This document shows, in pieces, positions 19,519 through 28,117 of a stretch of DNA of 64,000 nucleotides. Positions within the stretch are counted from its first letter, which is position 1; each line of letters begins with the position of its first letter. Under the pieces are notes generated by a model. The model worked only from the letters and a program-made list of their open reading frames with translations. It did no database searches and was not told the origin of the DNA. This stretch comes from Corynebacterium pseudokroppenstedtii (lineage in GTDB: Bacteria > Actinomycetota > Actinomycetes > Mycobacteriales > Mycobacteriaceae). The translations under genes and the position numbers were made by a program. The stretch lies in the NCBI RefSeq assembly GCF_019754945.1, contig NZ_JAEUWU010000005.1:235456-299455 (forward strand). The letters are read 5' to 3'.

Positions 19519-22500
19519 ATGTTGACATCGACACCCTCACACAGTCCCCTCGACATTCACCTGACTAAAGAAGCTCCCGTCCACGCTGACTTCCATTGGC
19601 AAGGACAAGCGTCTGATCTTATTAGCTCTGCAGGCTCCTCATCAGGCACTTTTGTAGTCCAGGGCGGGCCTGGTTCTGGTCGTTCGTCGTTTTTACGGGA
19701 TGTTGCTCGGGCAGAGATTATGGCCGGCACAAATCCGGATTCCATCTTGTTTCTTACTGCCTCGAAAGAGGCTGCTGGTGAAACTAATCGGTGGCTTTTA
19801 AGCGCAATCGAACAAGAGTTTGATAAAGATAACGCGGTAGAGAGAGTGTTTTCTGAACCGATTGCCCGGTCAGTGCACTCGTTTGCATTCGCCGTATTGC
19901 GAGACCAAGCGGCGCGCAACCCCGGAGCACCGAAGCTGCGTCTATTGACGGGCGCGGAACACGATGCATTGGTCCAAGACCTGCTCCGTGAACAGGCGGA
20001 ACAGGGCTCGGATATATGGCCGGACAAGTTGAAACCTGCTCTGACAACTCTGGGGTTTGCCCGTCAGCTGCGCGACTTTTTGCTGCGTGTGACTGAGCGT
20101 GGGGTTACGTCCGAGAAACTTCGTGAGTATGGCCAGAGATTTTCTCGTGAGGAATGGATTGCCGCCGCCGACTTTTACGATGATTATCGCTCCACGGCTC
20201 GCCTTATGGGGTCGAATGCTCTTAATGCCTCAGAATTGATCCGCGCCGCCGTCGACGCACTTGACAATGATGAGGAATTATCGGAGCCGCTGAACTTCGA
20301 TGTCATCCTTATCGACGATTCCCAGTTTTTCGATCCTCTGTCCTCGGCTCTGGTGGAACGCTTCCGATCTCGTGCGCGGCTAACGCTGGTCGCTAGCGCG
20401 GAATCAGAATCAGTGTTTGGATTCCGCGGTGGCAGCACGAAGTACGCGAAGAGCCTAGTGGACAAAGAAAAGACTATCCACTTGCCGGGGACGAAACGAA
20501 TGGCACCTCCGGTGGCGGAACTGGCTGCTGGCGTAGCTAAATCGATGCGTACCCGCGAAAGTAATAGGTGGGCGGAGGAAATCCGGCAGCAGGTTGCCAC
20601 GAACTCTGCAAATGACGGTACCGACCCCGGCGAGGCTGATATCCGCATTCTCACGTCACCATCAGCAGAGGTTGCCGCGGTCGTGGACCGTGTTCGGCGT
20701 GCTCACCTCGTCGACAATGTTTCGTGGAAAGGCATTGCCGTTATTGTTCGGTCAAAGAGTCAAGCTGCCCCAATCAGACGGGGATTGCTGTCCGCGGGTG
20801 TGCCGGTCGCCGATGATCCGACCGAGATCGTCCTGTCTGAGCAACCGATGGTTCGAGCACTTCTTCTCGTTGTCCGGGGTGCTGTTGATAAGAACCTCAC
20901 GAACGACGAGCTAGAACGAATGGTGCTCAGCCCCATCGGTGGTGGTGATCCAGTAACATTCCGCCGTATTTTGCGCGGGCTCCGTCGTGGGTTCATGAGA
21001 TTAGAGTTTGATGATCCCGACAAAGCGGATGATCTGGCAAGCACGATCATGACCGATGATGAAGACTTCGGCCGACCGGTTTTCCGCGCGATTGATGCTT
21101 TGCGGTTCATTCTTTTAGGTGGTGAGCTTGCCGATCTCACGAAGAACCTCACTGCCCGGGAAAAAGATCTGATCATGCGAGTACGCAGTGTCATTGAAGC
21201 TGGTCAGACGGCTTATCGCAACGGTGAGAGCATCGAGACAATCCTGTGGGAAGTGTGGAATGCCGCGGGCTTGTCGGATGCGTTGGTTGATCAATCGTTA
21301 CGTGGTGGTGCTGTGGGGTCAATGGCCGATCGGCATCTCGACGCTGTCATGTCCTTATTCGACGCTGCCGGCGACTATGTTGAACGCCGCCCATCCAGCA
21401 CAATCACCACGTTCCTGCAGTTCATGCGCGACCAAGAATTACCGACGGGTGCTCGTGATCGACGCGGCCCCGTGCGCGACGCCGTCGTTGTGTCCCCGGC
21501 CCACGCCACTGTAGGAAAAGAGTGGGATACCGTCGTCGTTGCCGGGCTGCAGGAGGACGTATGGCCGTCGCTGTCTGAAACAGGCACTATTTTCCGCCAA
21601 GAAGAATTTATTGACTTGGTGGATAGTGATGTTGAACCGGGCCTGCCAGGGAATAGACGTGGCCGTTATGACGATCGTTTGGCCGAAGAACGCCGTCTGT
21701 TCCTTGTGGCAGTGACACGTGCACGACGCTCCTTGTTGGTGACAGCTGTAGGCCCTCATGTTTCGGATGATGGAAAAGTTGATAGCGATGCAGATACGCG
21801 CTCTCGGTTTTTGGAGGAGATTGCTACCGATGATATTGCGTTGAGTTCGCACGATGGAAGCGATCATGAGTCCTCTGAGAGCGCGGATTCCGGTGCTACC
21901 GAAAACAGTGATGGGGCGGCGACGCAGTCATCGTTGTCGATGCGCCCGGAGCGCGAGTACCCTCGCGTCTTATCGGCGGATTCCCTCATTGCGGAACTCA
22001 GGCGCGCGGTTGAATCGAAGGACACACCTAGTCATGAACGGGAACAGGCTGCCCGCCAGCTAGCCCGGCTGGCTTTGGCTGCGGGTGACACCCCGTCCCG
22101 GGAATCGGTGATCGCTGCGGCGAACCCTGATCATTGGTGGGGGCTTCAGGGACTTTCGACGACGAAGAGCTTGCACGATGACGATAAGTCATATGTCATT
22201 TTTCCATCTCAGGTGGAAGATTACCTTGCCTATCCTCTAGGTGCTTTTCTAAAGAGCGTCCAAACTGCGGGGCGTGATAGTAGCGAAACTTTGCTGGGGA
22301 CTTTAACGCACATGGCCGCTGAGGCCATGGAGCGTGGCGTTGATGAGGAGAAAGTTCGCGATCGCTTCCTAGCAACAGTACCTCGGCTCCTAGGGCCCCA
22401 TGCGTGGAATAAAGAAGAGCAAATCGAGGCGTGGCACAAGATGTTTAACGGACTGGTGGAAAAACTTCATGAACGAGATGCCGCTCTAACCGGGCATGCA

Positions 22501-23046
22501 GAGTTTGAAAAAGATATGGGTGGAACTCTGATCGGCCATACAGATTCTGGTGAGGAAGTACAGATTAAGGGAAAGATCGATCGTCTAGAAGTCAGTGATG
22601 ATGGAAAGTACTACATCATCGATTTCAAAACAGGGCATAAGATCCCAGAGGACGTACCCAACCACCCACAACTGAAGACCTATCAGACTTTGATGGCGAA
22701 ATGGGAAGGTCCACAGGAGTCTTCCCTCAGTTCTGCCTCTCCTTCGGCTTCCGGTAAAGCGGGGGACTCCTCAGTGGACAACTGCTTAGCAGGGGCTGAG
22801 CTTATTTATCCGCATAAAAAACCTCGGAAACGGCCTGTTCAGGCACCACTGACCAATGAGGACATTGATTCATGGACGAGGAAACTCATTGAACTTGCGA
22901 CCGTGATGGCTGGTCCGCAGTTTGCAGGTCGGTTTGACTTAGGGCGCGATGAGAAAAATCGTTTCGGTTCTCTCGGCAGTGTGCTGATTGGAAAATCGGT
23001 GCTGGATCCGACTTTTACCCCATCGAACCCCGAAGATACGGATTAG
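19519..23046 (+). CDS. adnA: AdnA-like helicase-nuclease subunit with degenerate ATPase
   Basis: AdnA and AdnB form the actinobacterial double-strand-break resection motor-nuclease, the counterpart of RecBCD/AddAB. This 1175-residue subunit has a UvrD-like fold in the N-terminal ~750 residues and a C-terminal PD-(D/E)xK nuclease (GKIDRLE, then the IIDFKTG block with D1035 and K1037). Walker A is GGPGSGRSS (49-57), with Arg55 in place of the catalytic Lys. Motif II is LIDDSQFF, with Asp267 where active helicases have Glu. The motor is therefore probably weak or vestigial. FGFRGG and a TVGKEWDTVVVAGLQ motif V are present. adnB follows after ~97 bp. The base composition seems AT-richer than flanking housekeeping genes. 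Confidence 0.9.
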   Translation: MLTSTPSHSPLDIHLTKEAPVHADFHWQGQASDLISSAGSSSGTFVVQGGPGSGRSSFLRDVARAEIMAGTNPDSILFLTASKEAAGETNRWLLSAIEQEFDKDNAVERVFSEPIARSVHSFAFAVLRDQAARNPGAPKLRLLTGAEHDALVQDLLREQAEQGSDIWPDKLKPALTTLGFARQLRDFLLRVTERGVTSEKLREYGQRFSREEWIAAADFYDDYRSTARLMGSNALNASELIRAAVDALDNDEELSEPLNFDVILIDDSQFFDPLSSALVERFRSRARLTLVASAESESVFGFRGGSTKYAKSLVDKEKTIHLPGTKRMAPPVAELAAGVAKSMRTRESNRWAEEIRQQVATNSANDGTDPGEADIRILTSPSAEVAAVVDRVRRAHLVDNVSWKGIAVIVRSKSQAAPIRRGLLSAGVPVADDPTEIVLSEQPMVRALLLVVRGAVDKNLTNDELERMVLSPIGGGDPVTFRRILRGLRRGFMRLEFDDPDKADDLASTIMTDDEDFGRPVFRAIDALRFILLGGELADLTKNLTAREKDLIMRVRSVIEAGQTAYRNGESIETILWEVWNAAGLSDALVDQSLRGGAVGSMADRHLDAVMSLFDAAGDYVERRPSSTITTFLQFMRDQELPTGARDRRGPVRDAVVVSPAHATVGKEWDTVVVAGLQEDVWPSLSETGTIFRQEEFIDLVDSDVEPGLPGNRRGRYDDRLAEERRLFLVAVTRARRSLLVTAVGPHVSDDGKVDSDADTRSRFLEEIATDDIALSSHDGSDHESSESADSGATENSDGAATQSSLSMRPEREYPRVLSADSLIAELRRAVESKDTPSHEREQAARQLARLALAAGDTPSRESVIAAANPDHWWGLQGLSTTKSLHDDDKSYVIFPSQVEDYLAYPLGAFLKSVQTAGRDSSETLLGTLTHMAAEAMERGVDEEKVRDRFLATVPRLLGPHAWNKEEQIEAWHKMFNGLVEKLHERDAALTGHAEFEKDMGGTLIGHTDSGEEVQIKGKIDRLEVSDDGKYYIIDFKTGHKIPEDVPNHPQLKTYQTLMAKWEGPQESSLSSASPSASGKAGDSSVDNCLAGAELIYPHKKPRKRPVQAPLTNEDIDSWTRKLIELATVMAGPQFAGRFDLGRDEKNRFGSLGSVLIGKSVLDPTFTPSNPEDTD

Positions 23047-23143
23047 TTCGTATTTCAAATCCCCCGTGGCCTCGGTGGTTCACACACTGACCGACCGTCC
23101 ACATTTGTGAACATCGTTGTTAAAAAGATTGGATGAGATCACC

Positions 23144-26100
23144 ATGCCCTACGCTTCCCATGAACCGGAGTTCAGCGCAGAAAGAATTGCTAAGGCTTTA
23201 GGCCAGCCTGCTCCCACGAAGCAACAAAGAGAAGTTATTGAGGCCGAATTAGAGCCGCAGCTTGTTGTCGCGGGCGCAGGTGCGGGAAAGACTGAGACCA
23301 TGGCAGCCCGTGCGGTCTTTCTCGTCGCTAATGGATGGGTTTCCACGGATCAGATACTGGGCTTAACATTCACCCGAAAAGCTGCGGGTGAGCTCAACGC
23401 TCGTATTCGTCACCGTCTCAACCAACTTGTTGAGAGCGGTCTCATTCTGCCGGATGATCCGCGTTACGACAACATCAAGGATATCCAACAAACGGTGGTG
23501 ACCTATGACTCATTTATGCAGAAGATCGTTCACGAATTTGGTCTGCTCCTACCGATTGAGCCAGCCGTACAAGTAGCTGATGGTCCGGAACAATGGTTAA
23601 CTGCCGGCCGAGTCATCAGTGACCTTGGATACAAGGATGAGTCTGGGCCTTATACGTTTTCAAAGCAAGACTCAACAGCCAGGAAATCTATGCTTGACCT
23701 GTCTGAAGCGATGAACAACCACCTGGTGACTCCTCAAAAAGCTGCGGAGGAAACTCAGGCATTTATCGACAATGTAGTGAACGCAGAAGGCGTTATTGCT
23801 AAAAGCGGTCCAAACCGCGGCGGGCTGAAAAAAGAGGTGATTGAATTCTATGCACCTCACCGAGATCGCTTGATGCTTCTTAAGTATCAGAAAGAGTTCT
23901 ATGAGAGACTCTCCGACAAGTATCTGATGACGTACGGACAGATTACTGCTAAAGCCACGCAGCTAGTTCGAGAGCATCCTGAGATAGGACAGGAATTACG
24001 TACCCGGTACCGCGCTGTTTTTCTTGACGAATATCAGGACACTAATTATGCGCAGCACGAGTTTCTCCGTAGTCTTTTTGGTTCTATTTCAGGGTCAGAG
24101 GACGATGAGCCGATCGGTGTGACAGCAGTGGGGGACCCGATGCAAAGCATCTACGGTTTTCGTGGTGCAAGTCCCGGCAATCTATATCGATTCCGTGGTG
24201 ACTTTCCACGACGTGAGGATGGTCACCTTACCCCGTGTGAAAGGAGGGATCTCTCCGAATCATTCCGCAACCCATACGAAGTACTCGGTTTAGCCAATGC
24301 TGTAGCGAAAGATGCGTTGCCCGTCGGGAAGAAATTAGTAACGGATTTGAAGAGTGGCGTTAACGTTTGTTCGGGTAGAGTATCCCTGAAGTGGGCTCTA
24401 GATAAGCAAGAGGAAGTGGAGTGGGTTGCTGACGTCCTCACAGAGGAATACCGCTCAGCGAGGCAAAAGAGTTCAGAAGATGGGTCAACCAAACCATTTA
24501 CAGGTGCGATTCTCGTGCGCAAAAACGCCGACGTAGCCCCTTTTGCCGAAGCTCTCACCAAGCGAGGTATTCCCGTCGGCGTGTCGCCGGATGCTCTGTA
24601 TAACATCCCAGAAGTTAGAGAGGTTCTATCCGTACTGCGTGTTGTGGTGGATCCAAGTGACGACGAGGCTACGCTCCAAGTGCTGAGTAGTCCGCGATGG
24701 CGAATAGGAACGCGGGATATTAAAAAACTCAGTTACAGGGCTAAGGACCTTGCTCGAGAATCCGATGATCAACCCGGGACGAGGAACTCGACACACAAAG
24801 AAATCGACTCCATCGAGATCTTTGAAGAAAAAGCAAATGAACTGGAACTTCCAGGGGATGGGACCGAAGTTAGCCTTGCTGATGCGATCGCAGATCTCGG
24901 AATAAGGCCAGGCCAGGGGGACAAACTGGCGTTTAGCGATGAAGGGGGCATACGGTTACAAGCATTGTCAGCTGAACTGCGGTGGCTGCGTCAACAAAGT
25001 ATGATGGTGCCACTTCCGGATCTCATTGCACAGATTGAGAGCACTTTAGGCCTGAGAGCCGAGGTGCTTGCGCGACAAGACCCGTCCGTGGATGGTGCTG
25101 CAGGGACAATTCACCTTGATCGGCTCCGCGATGTTGCCGAAGATTTCACAACGCGAGGAGGAAGCACACAAGAGTTTCTCGACTATCTCGAGGCAGCGGA
25201 CGAGGCTACCGGGACGACTATGGAAGCTGGAGAAGTTTCTGTTCACTCGGACCAGGTACAAATTCTTACTGTCCATAGTGCAAAGGGATTGGAATGGGAT
25301 ATCGTCGCTGTTCCATTTTGTGATGCCTCTGCTTATAACAGTCCAGATATGAGGCCAGATTCAAAGAAAAAGGGGACGAAACCAGGGAAATGGACAAGCA
25401 CGTGGTTGGGGGATTCGAGTGTCCTGCCCCCCGCGCTCAGGGGCGATCCTCCTTCGTCCGATAACCCCCTAGGCTTCCCTGTGTTCGACAATAGTGAGCT
25501 GGAGACATGGGATGAAATTCAGGCGGCAAAGAAAGAGTATAAAAAAGAGATTGAGGGCGTCGATATACGGTCTTCTGATTTCCTCTTTTACGTGGCTATC
25601 ACTAGGAGCGCACGCCGACTGCTTATCTCCGGGCACGGCGTTGACCCTGCTAAGAAACCGCCCCTACGTTACAAGTCACATCGCTTTCTTCAGGTCCAAA
25701 ACATGGTCGCGGGCAAATTGGGCATTGACGTTGACGCACGTTTCGAAGAACTCAGAGAAACCGGCACAGACGAGCCACTCCGCATTACAGCAAACTCTGG
25801 TGGAGATTACCCAACGTGGAGTATCGACATAACGGAACCTCCCTCTGAGGAGGACATTAGTGATGACACCGAGCATGAAGGCCCTATGTGGCCATCCGAT
25901 CCGCTCGGCGACCGTCGTGAATCTGTCGATAAAGCAGCTGAGTTAGTACGGTCAGCCATGGAAGAACTCAAGGCTGAATCCGCTGACTCGGATAAGGGCT
26001 ACACCCCGAAGGCGGATGCAGGAACTTTGGCTTCCACCTGGGAAAACGAGACCACGGCACTGATCGAAGAAGCACGAGCAGCCCACACGGACCACATCGA

Positions 26101-26770
26101 CGTTGACCTCGGATTGGAACTGACTCCCTCCGAAGTGATGTTACTGTCAGCCGACCGCGAGGCATTTGCACGCCGTCGTGCTCGGCCAGTGCCCTTCAAG
26201 CCCAACCCATACGCCAAGAGGGGCACGGCGTTTCACGAGTGGTTGGAGACAGAGCTGGGCGGAGCCTCCGCGCTCATCGACGATGACGCCTTGTTAGATG
26301 ACATGGATGACGGTGACGATGGTGTACCCACCACTCAGCCCGAACTCGATAGCCTCAAAGACGCATTTATGAAGTCCGAATGGGCTGGAAAGACAGCGGG
26401 GGAGGTCGAAAGTGGTTTCATCCAGAACCTGGGAGGCTACTATATCCGTGGCCGCATGGATGCCGTTTTCGAGAGCGAGAAAAATGGAACACCAGAGTGG
26501 TTCATCGTCGACTGGAAAACCGGTAAGAAACCCACTGGTGAAAACATGAAACGAGCGGAGATTCAACTTGCGATGTATAAAGAAGCTCTGCGTCGACAAT
26601 TAGTAGCTAAAGGCATACGCGACCCCAAGATCAGGGCAGCGTTCCACTACGTCAGGACCAACGAGACCTATGAACCCGCGGAACTACCATCCCCGGACGA
26701 ACTCGCTCATGGCGTGCTCTCTACACTGGACACCTCAGAGATTGAACAGCCTGGCGATAGTATGCAGTGA
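23144..26770 (+). CDS. adnB: AdnB-like helicase-nuclease, lead motor subunit
   Basis: This is the 1208-residue partner of AdnA. It has a full set of superfamily 1A motifs: Walker A AGAGAGKT (43-50), LTFTRKAAGEL (Ia), LDEYQDTNYAQ (II, D295-E296), VGDPMQSIYGFRGA (III), VHSAKGLEWDIVAVP (V) and AITRSARRLL (VI). The C-terminus carries RGTAFHEWLE, GRMDAVFES and the nuclease block IVDWKTGKKP (D1123, K1125). It should drive translocation and cut one strand during recombinational repair or single-strand annealing. The ATG at 23144 fits the family; a TTG at 23117 is in frame. The gene pair order adnA-adnB is the same as in mycobacteria. Confidence 0.93.
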   Translation: MPYASHEPEFSAERIAKALGQPAPTKQQREVIEAELEPQLVVAGAGAGKTETMAARAVFLVANGWVSTDQILGLTFTRKAAGELNARIRHRLNQLVESGLILPDDPRYDNIKDIQQTVVTYDSFMQKIVHEFGLLLPIEPAVQVADGPEQWLTAGRVISDLGYKDESGPYTFSKQDSTARKSMLDLSEAMNNHLVTPQKAAEETQAFIDNVVNAEGVIAKSGPNRGGLKKEVIEFYAPHRDRLMLLKYQKEFYERLSDKYLMTYGQITAKATQLVREHPEIGQELRTRYRAVFLDEYQDTNYAQHEFLRSLFGSISGSEDDEPIGVTAVGDPMQSIYGFRGASPGNLYRFRGDFPRREDGHLTPCERRDLSESFRNPYEVLGLANAVAKDALPVGKKLVTDLKSGVNVCSGRVSLKWALDKQEEVEWVADVLTEEYRSARQKSSEDGSTKPFTGAILVRKNADVAPFAEALTKRGIPVGVSPDALYNIPEVREVLSVLRVVVDPSDDEATLQVLSSPRWRIGTRDIKKLSYRAKDLARESDDQPGTRNSTHKEIDSIEIFEEKANELELPGDGTEVSLADAIADLGIRPGQGDKLAFSDEGGIRLQALSAELRWLRQQSMMVPLPDLIAQIESTLGLRAEVLARQDPSVDGAAGTIHLDRLRDVAEDFTTRGGSTQEFLDYLEAADEATGTTMEAGEVSVHSDQVQILTVHSAKGLEWDIVAVPFCDASAYNSPDMRPDSKKKGTKPGKWTSTWLGDSSVLPPALRGDPPSSDNPLGFPVFDNSELETWDEIQAAKKEYKKEIEGVDIRSSDFLFYVAITRSARRLLISGHGVDPAKKPPLRYKSHRFLQVQNMVAGKLGIDVDARFEELRETGTDEPLRITANSGGDYPTWSIDITEPPSEEDISDDTEHEGPMWPSDPLGDRRESVDKAAELVRSAMEELKAESADSDKGYTPKADAGTLASTWENETTALIEEARAAHTDHIDVDLGLELTPSEVMLLSADREAFARRRARPVPFKPNPYAKRGTAFHEWLETELGGASALIDDDALLDDMDDGDDGVPTTQPELDSLKDAFMKSEWAGKTAGEVESGFIQNLGGYYIRGRMDAVFESEKNGTPEWFIVDWKTGKKPTGENMKRAEIQLAMYKEALRRQLVAKGIRDPKIRAAFHYVRTNETYEPAELPSPDELAHGVLSTLDTSEIEQPGDSMQ

Positions 26771-26934
26771 GTAACCGCGTGAACGCGCCGGTTAGCTACG
26801 GGGGAGCATTGCGTGCCAACCCCTTGCAAGCTAACGGCGTCCCATGCGGGGATAATGGCCACGCCAGAACACCGACCACCAGCGAGTGACCACCAGCGAG
26901 TAAGGAGAACGAAACGCCATGCGGGTGATGCATA

Positions 26935-28077
26935 ATGCGTGAGCGCTTCAAAGTGCGCGGGGACCAGGCACCCCTCAACAATTTGCCCGTGCATGCGCTG
27001 GTCAACATCGTCCGAATTCCCTCGCAAGCGCCGTTGAGCCCGTGGTGGCTGATCGTTCGTCGATTCTTCTACGCTCTGGTCCTCCTCCTTGTGGCGTCGG
27101 TCATTTGCTGGTTGGACAAAGACGGATACTCAGAGCACCTGACGTTTATCGATGCGCTGTACTATTCCACTGTTTCGTTGACGACAACAGGGTACGGCGA
27201 CATCACACCCGTCACAGAAAACGCGCGCATTGTCAACATCCTGGTCATCACACCAATGCGCATCGTATTCCTGGTCTTATTGGTCGGTACGACGCTGTCC
27301 GTCCTGACCGAAGCATCCCGTCGAGCATTACAAATCCAAAGGTGGAGGAGACAATTGCGCAACCATACCGTCGTCGTCGGCTACGGCACCAAAGGCCGAT
27401 CCGCCGTCTCTGCCCTCGTTGAAGACGGGGTCCCTCCGAACCAGATCGTCGTCGTCGATACTGACAAAGACTCCTTGGCCGCAGCCGAAAACAGAGGCCT
27501 CGTGACGGTCAACGGGTCCGCCACCAAAGCCGACGTCCTACGCCTAGCGGGTGTATCACGGGCCCGGTCCGTGGTTGTCGCTCCCAACATGGACGACACC
27601 GCCGTCCTCGTCACGCTATCGGTCCGCGAAATCGCCCCCTCCGCCACCATCGTGGCCAGTGTCCGGGAATCCGAAAACGTCCACTTGGTGCGGCAATCGG
27701 GCGCAGACTCCGTCGTCATTTCCTCCGAAACCGCGGGCCGAATGTTGGGCTTGGCCACCATGACACCCTCCGTTGTGGAAATGATGGAAGACCTGCTCAG
27801 CCCCGATGAAGGATTCTCCATCGCCGAACGCGTCGTACGAGACGACGAAGTCGGCGGCCACCCCAGGAACCTCTCCGACATCGTGCTCGGCGTGGTGCGG
27901 TCCGGTGAGCTGTACCGCATCGATTCCCCCGAAGCCAACGTCGTCGAACAGGGCGATCGGCTGCTCTACGTGCGGCGCGTGTACCCCGCCGAAGGCAGCG
28001 ACGGGCAGGGAAATACTCCGCGCAACCCCAGTGCGAAAAATGTGAAACCACGCAAGTCCGGGGCGGAAAAGAAATAA
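26935..28077 (+). CDS. Voltage-independent potassium channel with RCK/TrkA domain
   Basis: The 380-residue protein is a two-helix K+ channel. TM1 is FFYALVLLLVASVICWL, the pore filter is TTTGYGD at 83-89, and TM2 is VFLVLLVGTTLSVL. A cytosolic RCK domain begins with VVVGYGTKGRSAV (Rossmann dinucleotide site) and ends with a TrkA-C-like part. The gene sits between adnB and uvrD2, the place of Rv3200c. The ATG at 26935 is the first possible in-frame start. The nearest strong AGGAG (26903-26907) is 28 bases away and instead precedes a 7-codon reading frame (26919-26942) that overlaps this start, which suggests coupled translation. Confidence 0.92.
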   Translation: MRERFKVRGDQAPLNNLPVHALVNIVRIPSQAPLSPWWLIVRRFFYALVLLLVASVICWLDKDGYSEHLTFIDALYYSTVSLTTTGYGDITPVTENARIVNILVITPMRIVFLVLLVGTTLSVLTEASRRALQIQRWRRQLRNHTVVVGYGTKGRSAVSALVEDGVPPNQIVVVDTDKDSLAAAENRGLVTVNGSATKADVLRLAGVSRARSVVVAPNMDDTAVLVTLSVREIAPSATIVASVRESENVHLVRQSGADSVVISSETAGRMLGLATMTPSVVEMMEDLLSPDEGFSIAERVVRDDEVGGHPRNLSDIVLGVVRSGELYRIDSPEANVVEQGDRLLYVRRVYPAEGSDGQGNTPRNPSAKNVKPRKSGAEKK

Positions 28078-28117
28078 CAGGATCCTACGACGATGGCCAA
28101 CCATGGGAAGGAGAAGG

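Noticed and set aside
26771..26800. AACCGCG...CGCCGGTT hairpin after adnB as a terminator
   Set aside because: Short, imperfect stem with no T run.
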